Shown piece by piece: positions 45,498-56,900 of a stretch of 64,000 nt of DNA. Source of the stretch: Papilionanthe hookeriana x Papilionanthe teres (Eukaryota > Streptophyta > Magnoliopsida > Asparagales > Orchidaceae). Position 1 is the first letter of the stretch; each line of letters starts with the position of its first letter. The stretch lies in contig CM040428.1 of the NCBI GenBank assembly GCA_022702705.1, positions 54,925,198 through 54,989,197 on the forward strand, written 5' to 3'. Made by a program: the position numbers and the translations under genes. Below the pieces are notes generated by a model. That model did no database searches and was not told the origin of the DNA. It saw only the letters and a list, made by a program, of their open reading frames with translations.

Positions 45498-45859
45498 TTT
45501 TACATCAGGACTCCGCATGCAGAGCTACGTGCGGAGACCTGTAAAATTACGCCACGTGGTGCGCGTGATAAAAAAAATAACATTCGGCCAGAATAACACA
45601 GGGAATATTCCCTCCGTGTTATTCATGAGTTATTCAGATGTTATTGTGTGTTATTCAGGTGTTATTATGCTCCTAGAATATTTCCGGTGTTATAATAACA
45701 CAATAACACATGAATAATACATGAATAACACATAATAACACATGAATAACACGGGGGAATATTCCCTATGTTATTCTGTTTTTTTTTCCGACACGCGCCA
45801 TGTGGAGCGATGTTACTGGACTCCGCACGTAGCTCTACGTGTGGGTCATGATGTAAAAA
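45498..45859. mobile_element. FB2 foldback element (~360 bp)
   Basis: Inverted ends: left TTTTACATCAGGACTCCGCA and GCAGAGCTACGTGCGGAG; right CTCCGCACGTAGCTCTACGT and GGTCATGATGTAAAA. Inside are many copies of GTGTTATTCA in the left half and of its complement TGAATAACAC in the right half, making a long nested hairpin. No coding capacity. Confidence 0.7.
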
Positions 45860-45863
45860 TTTT

Positions 45864-45865
<2 letters not shown>

Positions 45866-45939
<74 letters not shown>
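45866..45939. repeat. (TA)n microsatellite
   Basis: About 37 TA units directly beside the FB2 right end, within an FB1 copy. Confidence 0.97.
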
Positions 45940-45941
<2 letters not shown>

Positions 45942-46139
45942 CCAAAATTTTGATATTTAAATTTATAGCATTTTGATGGCTTAAATGTGTATTTCATTTA
46001 AAAAAAGTAATTAAAAGTATAATTTTTTGATGTGAAGTTAAGGTTTTAATTGGTATGCATGTAAATATCAAATTTTAGGAGTTAGATATGTTAATATATA
46101 AAACTTGTGTGGTATTTATGAAATTCCCCAAATAATAAT

Positions 46140-46465
46140 TTGAAAATAAATGTTTTTTTTTTGTCAAATATAGTACTTACCAAATTTAAATAAATTTGAC
46201 CCTATCATCAATTTGATCATTTTTTTGATGGTGATTGGTGCAAAAATGTAATTTTAAGGAAGAATTTTAGCTTTTTAAGGAGTTTTTATATTTGACCCTA
46301 CATTTTTTAAAATAGCACAATAAAAAGTTTTCCAATACTAATTTATGTCTAAAAATTAAAAAAAAAGTTGGCAATTTTGAAAATATGACCAATTTGATTA
46401 AAATTTTATTGAAGTAATAAAAGGTCAATTCTTCTTATTGTAATGATGAAAATTTTATAAAAAAA
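46140..46465. other. AT-rich unassigned region with a weak inverted repeat
   Basis: CAAATATAGTACTTACCAAA and TTTGACCCTATCATCAATTT are echoed in inverse or direct form near 46300 (TATTTGACCCTACATTTTTT). No gene seen. Confidence 0.3.
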
Positions 46466-46469
46466 GTTT

Positions 46470-46620
46470 ACATAAATATGACACAAATTATAGGTATTTA
46501 CATTTCTATCAATGGAAGGTTAATATTTAAACTTATAAGTATTTGTTATATTTAACTTTTGCAAAGAAATTGATGGAGACATTTTGATGTGAGGTTGAAG
46601 ATTTGATTGACTTGCATGAT
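46470..46620. mobile_element. FB1 left half (degenerate)
   Basis: GTTTACATAAATATGACACA, TAGGTATTTACATTTCTATC and ACATTTTGATGTGAGGTTGA follow the FB1 order. Confidence 0.5.
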
Positions 46621-47740
46621 GTCGCGATTCGACTTGGGATTTAAAATTAATCGAGACGGGAACAGATTGTCTGACTGTGAATTAAATTTTATATATTTAG
46701 TTACTATTTAACAGATAAATGAGTCAATAATCGAAATAAATTAAAGCGATATATTTAAATTTACCTTGTTACTGGTTGTTTGCATTTTCTATACACGTTT
46801 TCTCTCGTATATTTACTATTTAGTCACTTAATTAACCTGAAAGTTAGATTAAAAAATAAAATAGTGAGATCAAGTCAATAAATACTCATACTCTTAAGCT
46901 ACAACACTATAAAAAAACTAAAATAAAATGAGATGCATGTCATTTAAATTTTTAAATAAATCAATATAAATATTTAGCATGCTATCAATGAATATTATTA
47001 TATTAGTAGCATAACAGTATCATTCTATATCAGTACAATCGTCATTGGAGCAACGTCTAAAAATTGTATCATTTAAAATACTTCAATATCAATATCATTT
47101 TTCATATATGTGCACGAGTACCTTAGTGTTCTCCCACTAGTCTCATTAATTGGTGACTATCATAGTTAAGTATACACATACAATCACTTTATATAGATTA
47201 TATCATTCAAAGATTTATATCACTCAACATGTACTATTATAATATATTATTTTTTTATAATGCGTGACTATAAGCATTTGAATTGAGATACTTGATAAAA
47301 TTTAATAATAGAAAAATCAATTTCATCTATCAATTATGAATAACAATTCATACAACTAGTTTAGAAGAGATACTAAAATAATACTGTAATTTAAGAGTAG
47401 GGATACTCATCTCTGTGATAAGATTTGCCCTGACAACGACTACTGTAAATTAAAAGGGTAAAATAAATATGGTACTAAATTTATTTAATATTTTATGCAA
47501 ACTATTAACTTTTTATGTATTCCAATTTTCATAAATTTACTCTGTATGTGTGCGCGCGTGCGTGTAAGCTTTGACTCTCTCCTGCACGAGCTCAAGTCTT
47601 TCTCTCGTGCACTTGGCTTGCTCTTTCCTCGCATCAAGGCTCTTCTATCGACTACACTCCACGAGCTTAGCTCTTTCTCATCTACACTCATCTTCTTCGG
47701 TTTTTGGCTTCTTCTCCCCTGTCATAGAAAAACGCTTATC
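46621..47740. other. intergenic, nothing recognised
   Basis: AT-rich, with a short GTGTGCGCGCGTGCGTGTAA simple repeat near 47546 and CT-rich sequence to 47740. Open frames there are below 110 codons and show no family resemblance. Confidence 0.3.
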
Positions 47741-47744
47741 TGTC

Positions 47745-48105
47745 CGGACTCCGGACGTAGAGGTACGTCCAAAGTCCAATCAAATCTCATAATGCGCAGC
47801 CCACCATAAAATCGCGGAATAACATGAGAGAATATTCTTCCTGTATTATTTTGTGTTATTCAGGTGTTATTGTGATAGAATAACACATAATAACACGAGA
47901 AAATATTTTCCCGTGTTATTATTTGATATTTTGGACTCACAGTCGTGTTATAATAATACAATAACACCTGAATAACACAAAATAACACAGAAGGAATATT
48001 CCCCCCGTGTTATTCCGCGGTTTGGGATGCCAAGCAACGCAGTGTCATTTGATTTGACTCCGGACGTATCTCTACTTCGGGAGTCCGCACGTAATAATTT
48101 TTCGT
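47745..48105. mobile_element. FB2 foldback element, second copy
   Basis: Ends GGACTCCGGACGTAGAGGTA and GACTCCGGACGTATCTCTAC...GGGAGTCCGCACGTAATA. The interior has GTGTTATTCAGGTGTTATTG and, inverted, CAATAACACCTGAATAACAC. The architecture is the same as at 45.5 kb. Confidence 0.65.
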
Positions 48106-48119
48106 CATAGAGAGGGGAT

Positions 48120-48190
48120 TTCACAATACGAATGTTTTGGTGCAGATATGTAAATACATAAGAAATTTGTAGAATATATGTAAATGTCCT
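48120..48190. mobile_element. FB1 right arm
   Basis: TGGTGCAGATATGTAAATAC, ATAAGAAATTTGTAGAATAT and ATGTAAATGTCC. Confidence 0.55.
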
Positions 48191-48411
48191 TTTTTTTTTT
48201 TTTTGCATGGGCCATTTCTAAGGGGGCAAAAAAATGAATCACATTAAGTCAAGAATTGTCAGCAATAGATTTAATTCTAAACCCACCTAACCATTTCATG
48301 GACGTAGAAAATATTATAGAATTTCTATTTAAAATTATGTGTTTCGTATGTAAATTTCCCGAGAATTTTTTATGAGCTCAGTCTACCCTATATCGAGTTT
48401 ATCATACTTAA

Positions 48412-48678
48412 GGTCCGTTTGGAGCGGCGGTGTGGTAGCAGCACCGCATTTTTGACTGTTTGGGTAAACGGTATTTTGACTATTTTTCAAAAAACTGTCA
48501 TTGAAACCTGTGTTTTTCAACCGGTGCTAGCTTAGGTGCTGTGACAGCTTTCTAAGTGCATCATGAACTTTTTTTAAAAAAAAATTTATAATAGCCGCCG
48601 CAGCTTGTTGAACAATAGATTATTTTTCAGCAGCTTCATAGTAGCTTATTATTAAGTTGCAGCTCCCCCAAATATACC
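48412..48678. mobile_element. Tourist-like (PIF/Harbinger) MITE
   Basis: Left end GGTCCGTTTGGAGCGGCGGT; right end the complement of GGTATATTTGGGGGAGCTGC. The interior has the family motifs GACAGCTTTCTAAG and CAGCAGCTTCATAG. Confidence 0.65.
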
Positions 48679-48679
48679 A

Positions 48680-49361
48680 CATTTTCATTAAAATGCTAGC
48701 ACGATGGTTTATATACTTCACGGTCCATAATATTATTATGATAATTTATTTAAATAAATACATTACATCTAAATTAAAAATCAAATATAATTTGCCTTTT
48801 ACATATCAATCACACTCTTTCGTCCATTTTTCAAATTGTCACTCAAATATCAAAATTCACGATAAAATCTCAATTCACATTTTCGTTTCTATCAAATTCT
48901 CAAACATTTGATCGTGACACGTATAAATATATCGTTTTAGAAATTCAAAAAAAATCAAATTAGTGATTAATTTGTAAATAACAATGTTTAGGGGGTCTTT
49001 ATGTCATTATTCCTTTTAAATATAATAATAATAATACATTTTTTTTTTGTGCATTAAAAAAAAAATATAGTAAAATATTCAGTACCGAATGGCTATAGAA
49101 ACAAAAATAAAGTTGTAGAAAAGCCAAATTTTATTTAATTTTTATTTATTTATTTATTTATTTTTAAATACTCCAAATAATTTGTAGATATTTAATGAAA
49201 TAGGGAGACGCATTTTGTTTTAAATTTAAATATAAATAAAATATAATAAAAATAAAAAGGATAGGAAATGGTCTCTAATGAAAAAATATTTCACCCTCCC
49301 AAAACAATAAATCATATAAAAATTTAATTTTGGACCTCATTTTTTTAAATTTTGGGAAATT
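48680..49361. other. AT-rich intergenic, nothing recognised
   Basis: Contains a short (TTTA)n tract near 49140-49170 and poly-A/T runs. Confidence 0.35.
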
Positions 49362-49470
49362 TACATACATACCACATAAATCTATGTATTTAAACATCTT
49401 CCCCTAACAATTTGATTTTTACACTTACAACATTTTGATGTCATAAATCTAAAGGTGCAGTTGACTTAAA
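49362..49470. mobile_element. FB1 left half
   Basis: GGGAAATTTACATACATACC, ACATAAATCTATGTATTTAA and ACATTTTGATGTCATAAATC. Confidence 0.6.
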
Positions 49471-49488
49471 AAAAATTGTGATTATTAA

Positions 49489-49771
49489 GGGTCTGTTCGG
49501 GACAATTGCAGCTTATTAAATAATCTGCTGATAAGCTGATTAAAAATGATCTGTTGATAAGTTAAGTCATAGAGAACTATTACAAAATTTTATTTTTTGA
49601 AAAAGTCAGACCGCATCCAGAAAGCTGTCACCTCACCTAGAAAGGTGCTGTGTGAAAAACTTGTTTTTTGCGTTTTGAAAGCACATAAGCTGTCAAAACG
49701 CAGTTTACTCAAACAAATCAGGCGTGTTTTCAAAACGCAACTGCATCAAATAAGCTGTCCCAAACGGACCA
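49489..49771. mobile_element. Tourist-like MITE with TAA target duplication (283 bp)
   Basis: Starts GGGTCTGTTCGGGACAATTG and ends AAGCTGTCCCAAACGGACCA, giving imperfect inverted ends of about 16 bp. It is flanked by TAA at 49486-49488 and 49772-49774. The 3-bp duplication and GG..GTTTGGGAC ends fit PIF/Harbinger MITEs. Internal GCGTTTTGAAAGC/GTTTTCAAAACGC motifs are inverted relative to one another. Confidence 0.8.
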
Positions 49772-49774
49772 TAA

Positions 49775-50229
49775 TTTTTTATGTGACGTAAATGAATTGA
49801 GCTGTATGCGTTTAATTATGAAATAAATAGTCAGACTTTTAATCCAATGTACTATTTGTCCGTTTTCATAAAATGGTGTAACTTTCGGTCTAAAATTAAA
49901 AAAAAACAATTATGCTGGTGGAAGTTCTTTGGAGTGAAATAATGACATATTAAAAAATATATTTCTATTTTATCAATTGAAGTTAAAATTTTCTTATTAT
50001 CTGCCATTCTTATAAATTATTACGTGTAATGGGTCAAATATAAAAATGCAAAATACAAAATATACAGAAGATATGTGATGATTAGGCAGATTTTGACTTT
50101 TAAAGACTTCAGAAATTAAGAAGGGATTAAAGAAGCAATTCAATTCATTCAATTTTCAACATCTAGAGTTTTACAAAACAATAATAACTCATTTTAGCAC
50201 ATCAACTATTAAATAAATGTTATCAAGAC
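49775..50229. other. AT-rich intergenic, nothing recognised
   Basis: No repeat or gene seen. Confidence 0.35.
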
Positions 50230-50489
50230 CAAGGTGTCGGTGCGGTGATGGCAATGCACCGCATTTTGTTTTTATTTGACGAATCTACATTTTGTTGTCT
50301 TTTTCAAAAGAAATTGCAGTTGAAAACTGCGTTTTGCAACCATACATTGTTAAGAGTTGCAGTATGACTTTTGGAAAGAAAAAAAATATTATAATGGTCA
50401 CTACAGTCTTTTGAACAACAGGTTTTTATGTAGTAGTTTCACAACTGTGTTTTTCAAACAGCTGCAACTGCTCCAAATATACCATAAGT
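50230..50489. mobile_element. Tourist-like MITE, left end lost
   Basis: GGTGTCGGTGCGGTGATGGC and GCACCGCATTTTG match the 48.4-kb copy. The right end is CTGCTCCAAATATACCA. Confidence 0.6.
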
Positions 50490-50915
50490 CAATTGGATGT
50501 TTGGAATCACTTTTGTTTTTTATTTTCTATTATCTATTTTGTTTTTGTTTTTGTTTGAAATAAAACTTTTTTAATATGATTAACATGTTTAGTTGTGATG
50601 TATTAGTCAAAAAGAATTGCAGTTGAAAACTGCGTTTTGCAACCATACATTGCTAAAAGTTGCAGTATGACTTTTGGAAAGAAAAAAAAGATTATAATGG
50701 CCACTACAGCTGCTCAATCAACAACTTCTTACGTAAGTAGCTTCAATAACCGTTTTTTTCAAACAATATACAATCGCTCCAAATATACCATAAGTCAGTT
50801 GGATGTTTGGGATCACTTTTGTTTTTTATTTTATATTATCTATTTTGTTTATGTTTTTGTTTGAAATAAATTTTTTTTAATATGATTAGCATGTTTAGTT
50901 GTTATGTGTCAGTCA
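50310..50915. repeat. tandem duplication, 2 x 303 bp
   Basis: ATTGCAGTTGAAAACTGCGT recurs at 50313 and 50616. The copies stay alignable through GACTTTTGGAAAGAAAAAAA, CCAAATATACCATAAGTCA and ATGATTA(A/G)CATGTTTAGTTG. The unit contains the right half of the Tourist-like element. Confidence 0.85.
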
Positions 50916-51585
50916 ATAATTTTTTATCAAACGTACATTTTGATGCATTTTTCATAAAGGGCATCTATGCCCGTATTTCGGTAAGTTTATGATCAAATTG
51001 ATCGTTCTTACAAGGCAATCAAATTTTGTTCGATCGGGTCTAATCAAGCTTTAATCAAAAAGTTGAAGCATAATTAGTTGTTTTGTATCATTAATTGAAT
51101 GATCTAATGAACTCCAAATTTGACATATGTATAGTTGAATTGAGCACTTCAATGAGAGGAATCTAACGAGTCTAAAATTTTTCAATTTTGAGATCGTTAA
51201 AACACATGAATTATAAAAAAACTACATGTATTTAAAGGGGTTAGCATAGACAATCTAATCAAGTCGTTAGAGAAGTTATATGTCAAACTACTAAAATGTC
51301 TCTCCTAAACGACTATAAATAGGTCCACTCTTTTCAGTTTGAGGAGAGAAGAAGATAATAAGAAGTGAAATTCCAGAACATGTTCCGGAGATAAACAGAC
51401 AAGTAACCATCGATCTTTATAACCGTCGATCGACCACCATCAACCACTACATGTCAGCCGTTGTTGACTGTCACCCGCCAATCAACCACATTGTACTACC
51501 AACCATTGGTTGTTAGCGATCACTGCTTGCAACTGTTGTAGACAAACAAATAATTTGTTGTTAACAATTACTATTAAAGCTTCAA
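50916..51585. other. intergenic; possible LTR-like promoter segment
   Basis: A CTATAAATAGG TATA-like site (51311) followed by a purine-rich GAGGAGAGAAGAAGATAATA leader and C-rich sequence would fit an LTR or a lost gene promoter. Nothing else supports it. Confidence 0.3.
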
Positions 51586-51589
51586 ACCA

Positions 51590-51850
51590 CAACTTTTTAT
51601 GATCAATTATTGTTATTAAAGCCACCAACTACAAATTTTATATTTAAATGATATTTTTGTGACAACCAGTCATGACATTTGTGACCAACTATTATTATTA
51701 CATTTTCCAACTACAGACTTTTGTGACCAACTATTGTTATTGCAACCACCGACCAAAATCTTTATGGCCAACTTCTGCCTTTATAGCAATCAACTACGGT
51801 TTTATGACCAACTATTATTATATGCAATAACTACATTTGTTGTGGCCCAA
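51590..51850. repeat. degenerate tandem repeat, ~45-50 bp units
   Basis: GTGACCAACTATT(G/A)TTATT followed by CAACCACCAACTAC-like sequence recurs about five times. Confidence 0.65.
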
Positions 51851-52407
51851 TAATTAATGTTATAATTAAATATTATTATATTATAATATTTGAGATTATC
51901 AACTTTCTAATTTTATTTTCTCTAATTCAGTAGAATGCAAACCGTGTACTTATATTATATAATAGACTATTTTTAATGAGACAGACCTCATGATTTTTTT
52001 CCCTTTAGAAATTTTCCACGTAAAAAATATAGTGTCTCCCTCTACTACGTTTCTTTTATCTGTGTATGCGTTACATATTCATGTAACGATAAGATGTTAA
52101 ATTATCACTCTATCATCTTCAAATTCAGTCACACGACAAATTATTTTAAAAACCACCCAAAAACAATTTTTAAATGTTTTGAGGGTCTTTAAAAACAAAA
52201 TTAAAAACAAACTATTTTGTTTTTAAACTAAAGAGTAAAAACATGCAAAAACAATATATTGCAAGCATGTTTTTATAATAAAAGCAATAAAATAAAAAAA
52301 AAAAGAATAAAGTGAAATGTGCTCTCAAACAAGCGAGTAGTCCAGCCAACACAATGAGTCGGCATTGAACACCTTAACAGATAAGGGGCTTTAGGTTGAG
52401 AGGTGTC

Positions 52408-52602
52408 AAAATTTGGAAAAAATATTAGATGCGGATTTTGTAAGTGCGGAGGCCAGTGGCGGGACGCCACGTGACAAGTGGACCCCACCACCATACACTG
52501 GCATTGGCCAACGTTAATGGTGGCGAGCCCACTTACCATATGACGCCCCGCCACTGGCCTCCCCACTTACGAAATCCACATCTAATATTTTTTCCAAAAT
52601 TT
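52408..52602. mobile_element. foldback MITE with ~60-bp GC-rich arms (195 bp)
   Basis: Left arm AAATTTGGAAAAAATATTAG, ATGCGGATTTTGTAAGTGCG and GAGGCCAGTGGCGGG. The right arm is its reverse complement with few changes (CCCGCCACTGGCCTCC, CTTACGAAATCCACATCTAA). The remaining loop is about 75 bp. No coding capacity and not related to FB1 or FB2. Confidence 0.8.
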
Positions 52603-52887
52603 AACCCAATTAAAATCATATTTGAGTCAGTCGTTCCTCACGATCACGCGTCCCCTTCTCTTTCAATGAAATAAAATACATGATTTAAATATATAAAAGA
52701 CCGGATGAGCATAATTTATTTATGCGCCGCGGTCACATTTTACATCAAACCTGTCCGTACAATACCAACCAAAATATTAAAAAAAAAAAAAAATTGTTTG
52801 TTTTGCCCTTTCTAACCTCTCAAATTTACCAACAAATACTTGAAAATATGTATCAAGTTTTTAAAATGTAGCATTTACACGAGAAAA

Positions 52888-53035
52888 TATTGGGTTCAGA
52901 GTCCAGACGCAAGCAACATCCGATACACCGGGCGAGAATTTTAATTTATTTTTTTCTTCTCTTCCGCTCTGCCGGCGAATCACGTCCGCCGCCTAAACGC
53001 TGCTTGCGTCCTGACTCCAGACGTAATATTTCATA
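52888..53035. mobile_element. FB2-like end pair
   Basis: GTCCAGACGCAAGCAACATC and, inverted, GCTGCTTGCGTCCTGACTCC with AGACGTAATATTT. It resembles the end arrangement of FB2 without the AATAACAC core. Confidence 0.45.
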
Positions 53036-53144
53036 GCTAAACTTTTATATCGACACACAAATTTTCACATAAAAAATAATACTATAATAGTACGACCCCT
53101 TCTTTAAAAGTCAAACACATATCATCATGCACGGTTTAAAATAT

Positions 53145-53230
53145 TAACGTGTTATGTGTAGACAAATATAAATATGAATGTTTAGGTGTCAGTATGTAAA
53201 TATATAAAATTTTTATATGTAAATACCATT
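53145..53230. mobile_element. FB1 right half
   Basis: AATATGAATGTTTAGGTGTC followed by AGTATGTAAATATATAAAA. Confidence 0.5.
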
Positions 53231-53461
53231 TAATATTATTTATTATAATAATATAAGTCGTTGAACTAAATATTATGTTATTTTATTTTATTTTATTTTG
53301 ATTTTTTCTTGCAATTATTCCGTACTGTAAAACGGATTTGCTGGGCTCAGCAATGAGCCCATGAGAGGCCGGTTGAGTTGGCCGGCTCAAATGTCAAACC
53401 AAAATATCACATATGGAGCTAAAAAGAAAAAAAGATTACTCGAAACATTAAATTATACTAA

Positions 53462-53745
53462 AAGGAAATTTGCATTTACATATCTAAAATCTAAATTTAT
53501 TTTTACAGATATACCGCCTCATCTGTAATCAACAGTTTTAATCGAACTGATGTATTTACACGTGTCATGATCGAACTATTTATCGAGTATTTGATAAAGA
53601 TGTTGATTATAAGTTGGAATTTTACGACGAATTTTGATATTTGAGTGAGAATTATAAATAGGAAGTTTCGAGTGTAAATATAGGAATTTTGGGTTGGTTA
53701 GATGTGTAAATACAAGGAATTGGGTGGTATGCATGGAAATGACCC
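53462..53745. mobile_element. FB1 MITE immediately upstream of the MLO TATA box
   Basis: Left end GGAAATTTGCATTTACATAT; right half GGTTGGTTAGATGTGTAAAT, ACAAGGAATTGGGTGGTATG, CATGGAAATG. It ends about 10 bp before TATAAAG at 53754. Confidence 0.65.
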
Positions 53746-53753
53746 AATAACCC

Positions 53754-53760
53754 TATAAAG
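53754..53760 (+). promoter_or_regulatory. TATA box of the MLO gene
   Basis: TATAAAG lies 158-164 bp before the start codon, followed by a leader with a (CTT)n tract at 53797-53818. Confidence 0.6.
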
Positions 53761-53917
53761 ACTCTCCTCCATTGAGGCAACTGAAGAGTAAGGTGCTTCT
53801 TCTTCTTCTTCTTCTTCTCCTTCACATCATCTCTTGTTTCAGGCTTGCTCTCTTTCTCCATCGAAGAGCAATAAGGTGCAGCTGAACAGGAGTTGCAACA
53901 GCTTCCTTTAGTGTTTA

Positions 53918-56900
53918 ATGGCTGGGGGAGGGGGAGGAGGGTCGAGAGACCTTAACGCCACGCCGACATGGGCGGTGGCGGCAGTCAGCGCAGTCATCAT
54001 CCTCATCTCCTTCTTTCTCGAGAAGATTCTCCATCGACTTGGACAGGTTCGAACTCGTTCATCACGAGACAATATTATATGCGGTCTGTCGCGCGTCCAG
54101 ACAACGGTCTGGATGCGGCTGTCTTCCAGATATACAGCCGCCGCACATAATATTTGCTTCAGATTGATTTTAAAAAGGTTATTGATGTAAATTTAAAATT
54201 TCAGTGGTTCAGAGATAAGCACAAGAATGCTCTGTATGATGCTCTTGAGAAGATTAAGTCAGGTGAGGAGTTTGGACTTATTAGTCCATCATTTGTTGCT
54301 CTTTTATGAACTCTGAACTTTCTGCTTGGCTTTGTCCGCTTTGTCTGGCGAGGAGGTAATGACTAATTCTATGCTGTTTGATTATTTGGCATAATGCTTA
54401 AGCATTGATGGCTGCCGACCAATATTATATTCATACATGATGTATTTTTCTTCACAGTTTTAGAGCCCGTTTGGGACAGTTTATTTGTTGCGGTGGCGTT
54501 TTAAAAATGCACTATATCTGTTTAGTTAAACTGCGTTTTCAAAACGCTGAAAACAACATTTTCACACCGCACCTATCCATATGCGGTGACAGCTTTCTGG
54601 CTACGATTTGACTTTTCCGAAAAAAAAAAAATTGTAATAGCCACTGCACCTAGCTTATCAGCAGATTATTCAATAAATTGCAATTTACATTCACGACACA
54701 CTATTCTTACATATTTACGTATTTCACAACTCAACATTCAAAATTATTAATACAACTCAAAAAATAGTATTATTGTCATCTTTGTAAGAGTAAAATACAC
54801 ATTTTCATGCATAAATGTAAAATATGATGTAATAAATCTCCGTAAATAGGAAAATTGAAGTGTGAGGAGTGTAAATATTTAAATGTTGTGTGTCTTTTGT
54901 AATTTGTTTTTATTTTTCAGAGTTGATGGTTCTTGGCTTTATCTCCTTGTTGCTGACATTTGGACAAAGCTACATTGCAAGAATCTGCATACCTGTGGGT
55001 GTGGCAAACAGCATGCTTCCATGCCATCGTGATGACAGTGATGAGGAGAAACAAAGCAGGAGAAGGCTTTTATGGAATTTTATTGGAGATTCAGCCCCTA
55101 CTCGCAGGTCCCTTGCTGAATCTACTGCTACATCATGCCCAACTGTAAGTCCTTTTCTTTTTTTTGTTGGAGTCTTCCATTAATGTGTTGTTCTAGCGTG
55201 CCAAAACAGCTGCATTCACCTTCTGTATTACTCGATCTTCAAGTCATTCTCATGTATTCCAATTGAAAAAAGAGCAGCACATCATCTCTTTGTGTCTGCA
55301 CGTCTGGATACTGACGATGATCAGACCACACGGTGATATGATTGGATCATGATTTTTCAGAAGTGTGATTCACTGGACGTACTAATTTTTCCTTCCACCG
55401 ACACCCTATTGGACCTTGAGCATATTATCCTTTACAATTTGAGTGGCTTCTTTCCTATAGATCAAGCAAGCCTTAGAGCTATATTAGAACCAAACTCTGA
55501 CTGATTAATCTGGATGCCTTCAATGCCTACTTTGTAATGTAGAGACTACTAAAGCGGCAAAAACTGTAACCTATGACCTCTACAACAACACACCTCATAC
55601 ATTGCTCTTGTTGCCACAAGAGTTTGTGGAAAGAATCGCTTTTTTTTTTATTTAGATTATGTTTATGGTCATTCATTAGTCTATAATGTTATGTTCGGTT
55701 GCATATCATTCCCAACACTTGGGGATGCCACTACTCTACATAGCCAATCTCTTACCACAAATACCTCAATTATATTTCTGCTAGGCCACTTCCAAGGTAG
55801 ATTGGCACCAAGAATTGGGGGCCACCTCCTATCTAACATGAAATTCCAACTAATTAGACAACTTAAAGCACAATACAAAATACAACAAGTCACCTTTGAA
55901 ATTAGTTAATCGTTGTCAACTCCAATGCCCGTGAAGACGTACTCTCCAACCCAACCAGAAAATTAGCTCTCACTCAACTCTTTCACTTCTTAAGTGCCTT
56001 CAATAATTTCATTTATGCCTGTCATATGATTATTGGAACTACATGCAAAATCTCTTTTGATGCCACTTGCTATCACATAATGCTCTAAAAGATAGGCCAT
56101 AATATTTCTTTGCGGGACCATGCCATTGTAGGCTCTGCAAAATTGTGCTATGAACTCTCCTTGAGAGATTAGTGTTTGTTTTGGGACAAATTTTTAGAAG
56201 GCGGGTTGGATTGTTGATATTACACTACACAGATATTTCATCCTCATTTGTGAGGATACAACGGGTCTTAGATTTCCTTTTGTTGCAAGCCTCTATGATT
56301 AGTTATCCTTCCAGATAACGAGTGAGCACTTTTTATTAGAGTTAGTTACTAAGCACATAATATTTAACACTTAACAACAAAAAACTTAGAGTTACAATTA
56401 TTAAATATATCATGTTGATCTTAAAGTGAATTATGGGTTTTGTTGTTTCAGCTTGACTTGATCCTTGATTTACCTATTTAGAGAAGGTAGTCGACCCAGT
56501 TTGATAAAAAGATCATTGCTAACAAGCATAAGTTTCATGTACCTCATAGATATGAGGCGAATGTCTATTTAAGGGGACAACTCTAAGTTAAAATTAACTA
56601 ATATATGATTTTGTGATAATCAAATATAGTCTTATGATCTACAGTTCAAATGATAGAATGTCGGTGAAGTATCATGATCTAATGATGTTATTTGACAACA
56701 AATCACACAGTCAAATAGTTGTAGTTATAACTATTATATATTGTGGAGCCCTCAGACCAAACCACTTGGGTAGATCACTTGATTTACGTTTTTACTAACA
56801 TGACATTATTTCGTGTGTGAATATAATTATATATTCAATGTGATACTCGCTCTTTATAAGCTAAAATCAATCACAATCTAATGATGTTATAATTGATGAA

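Larger units (their letters stand above)
45455..46130. mobile_element. FB1 MITE containing an FB2 insertion and a (TA)n expansion
   Basis: FB1 left end GAAAATTTACATACACATCA (45455); right part TAGGAGTTAGATATGTTAAT and GTGTGGTATTTATGAAATTC. The FB2 element and 37 TA units lie between its arms. Confidence 0.6.

Noticed and set aside
55691..55909. Copia integrase-like FGC...LLGH segment in MLO intron 3
   Set aside because: Only one weak motif, no neighbouring integrase or reverse-transcriptase motifs in any frame; left as unassigned.
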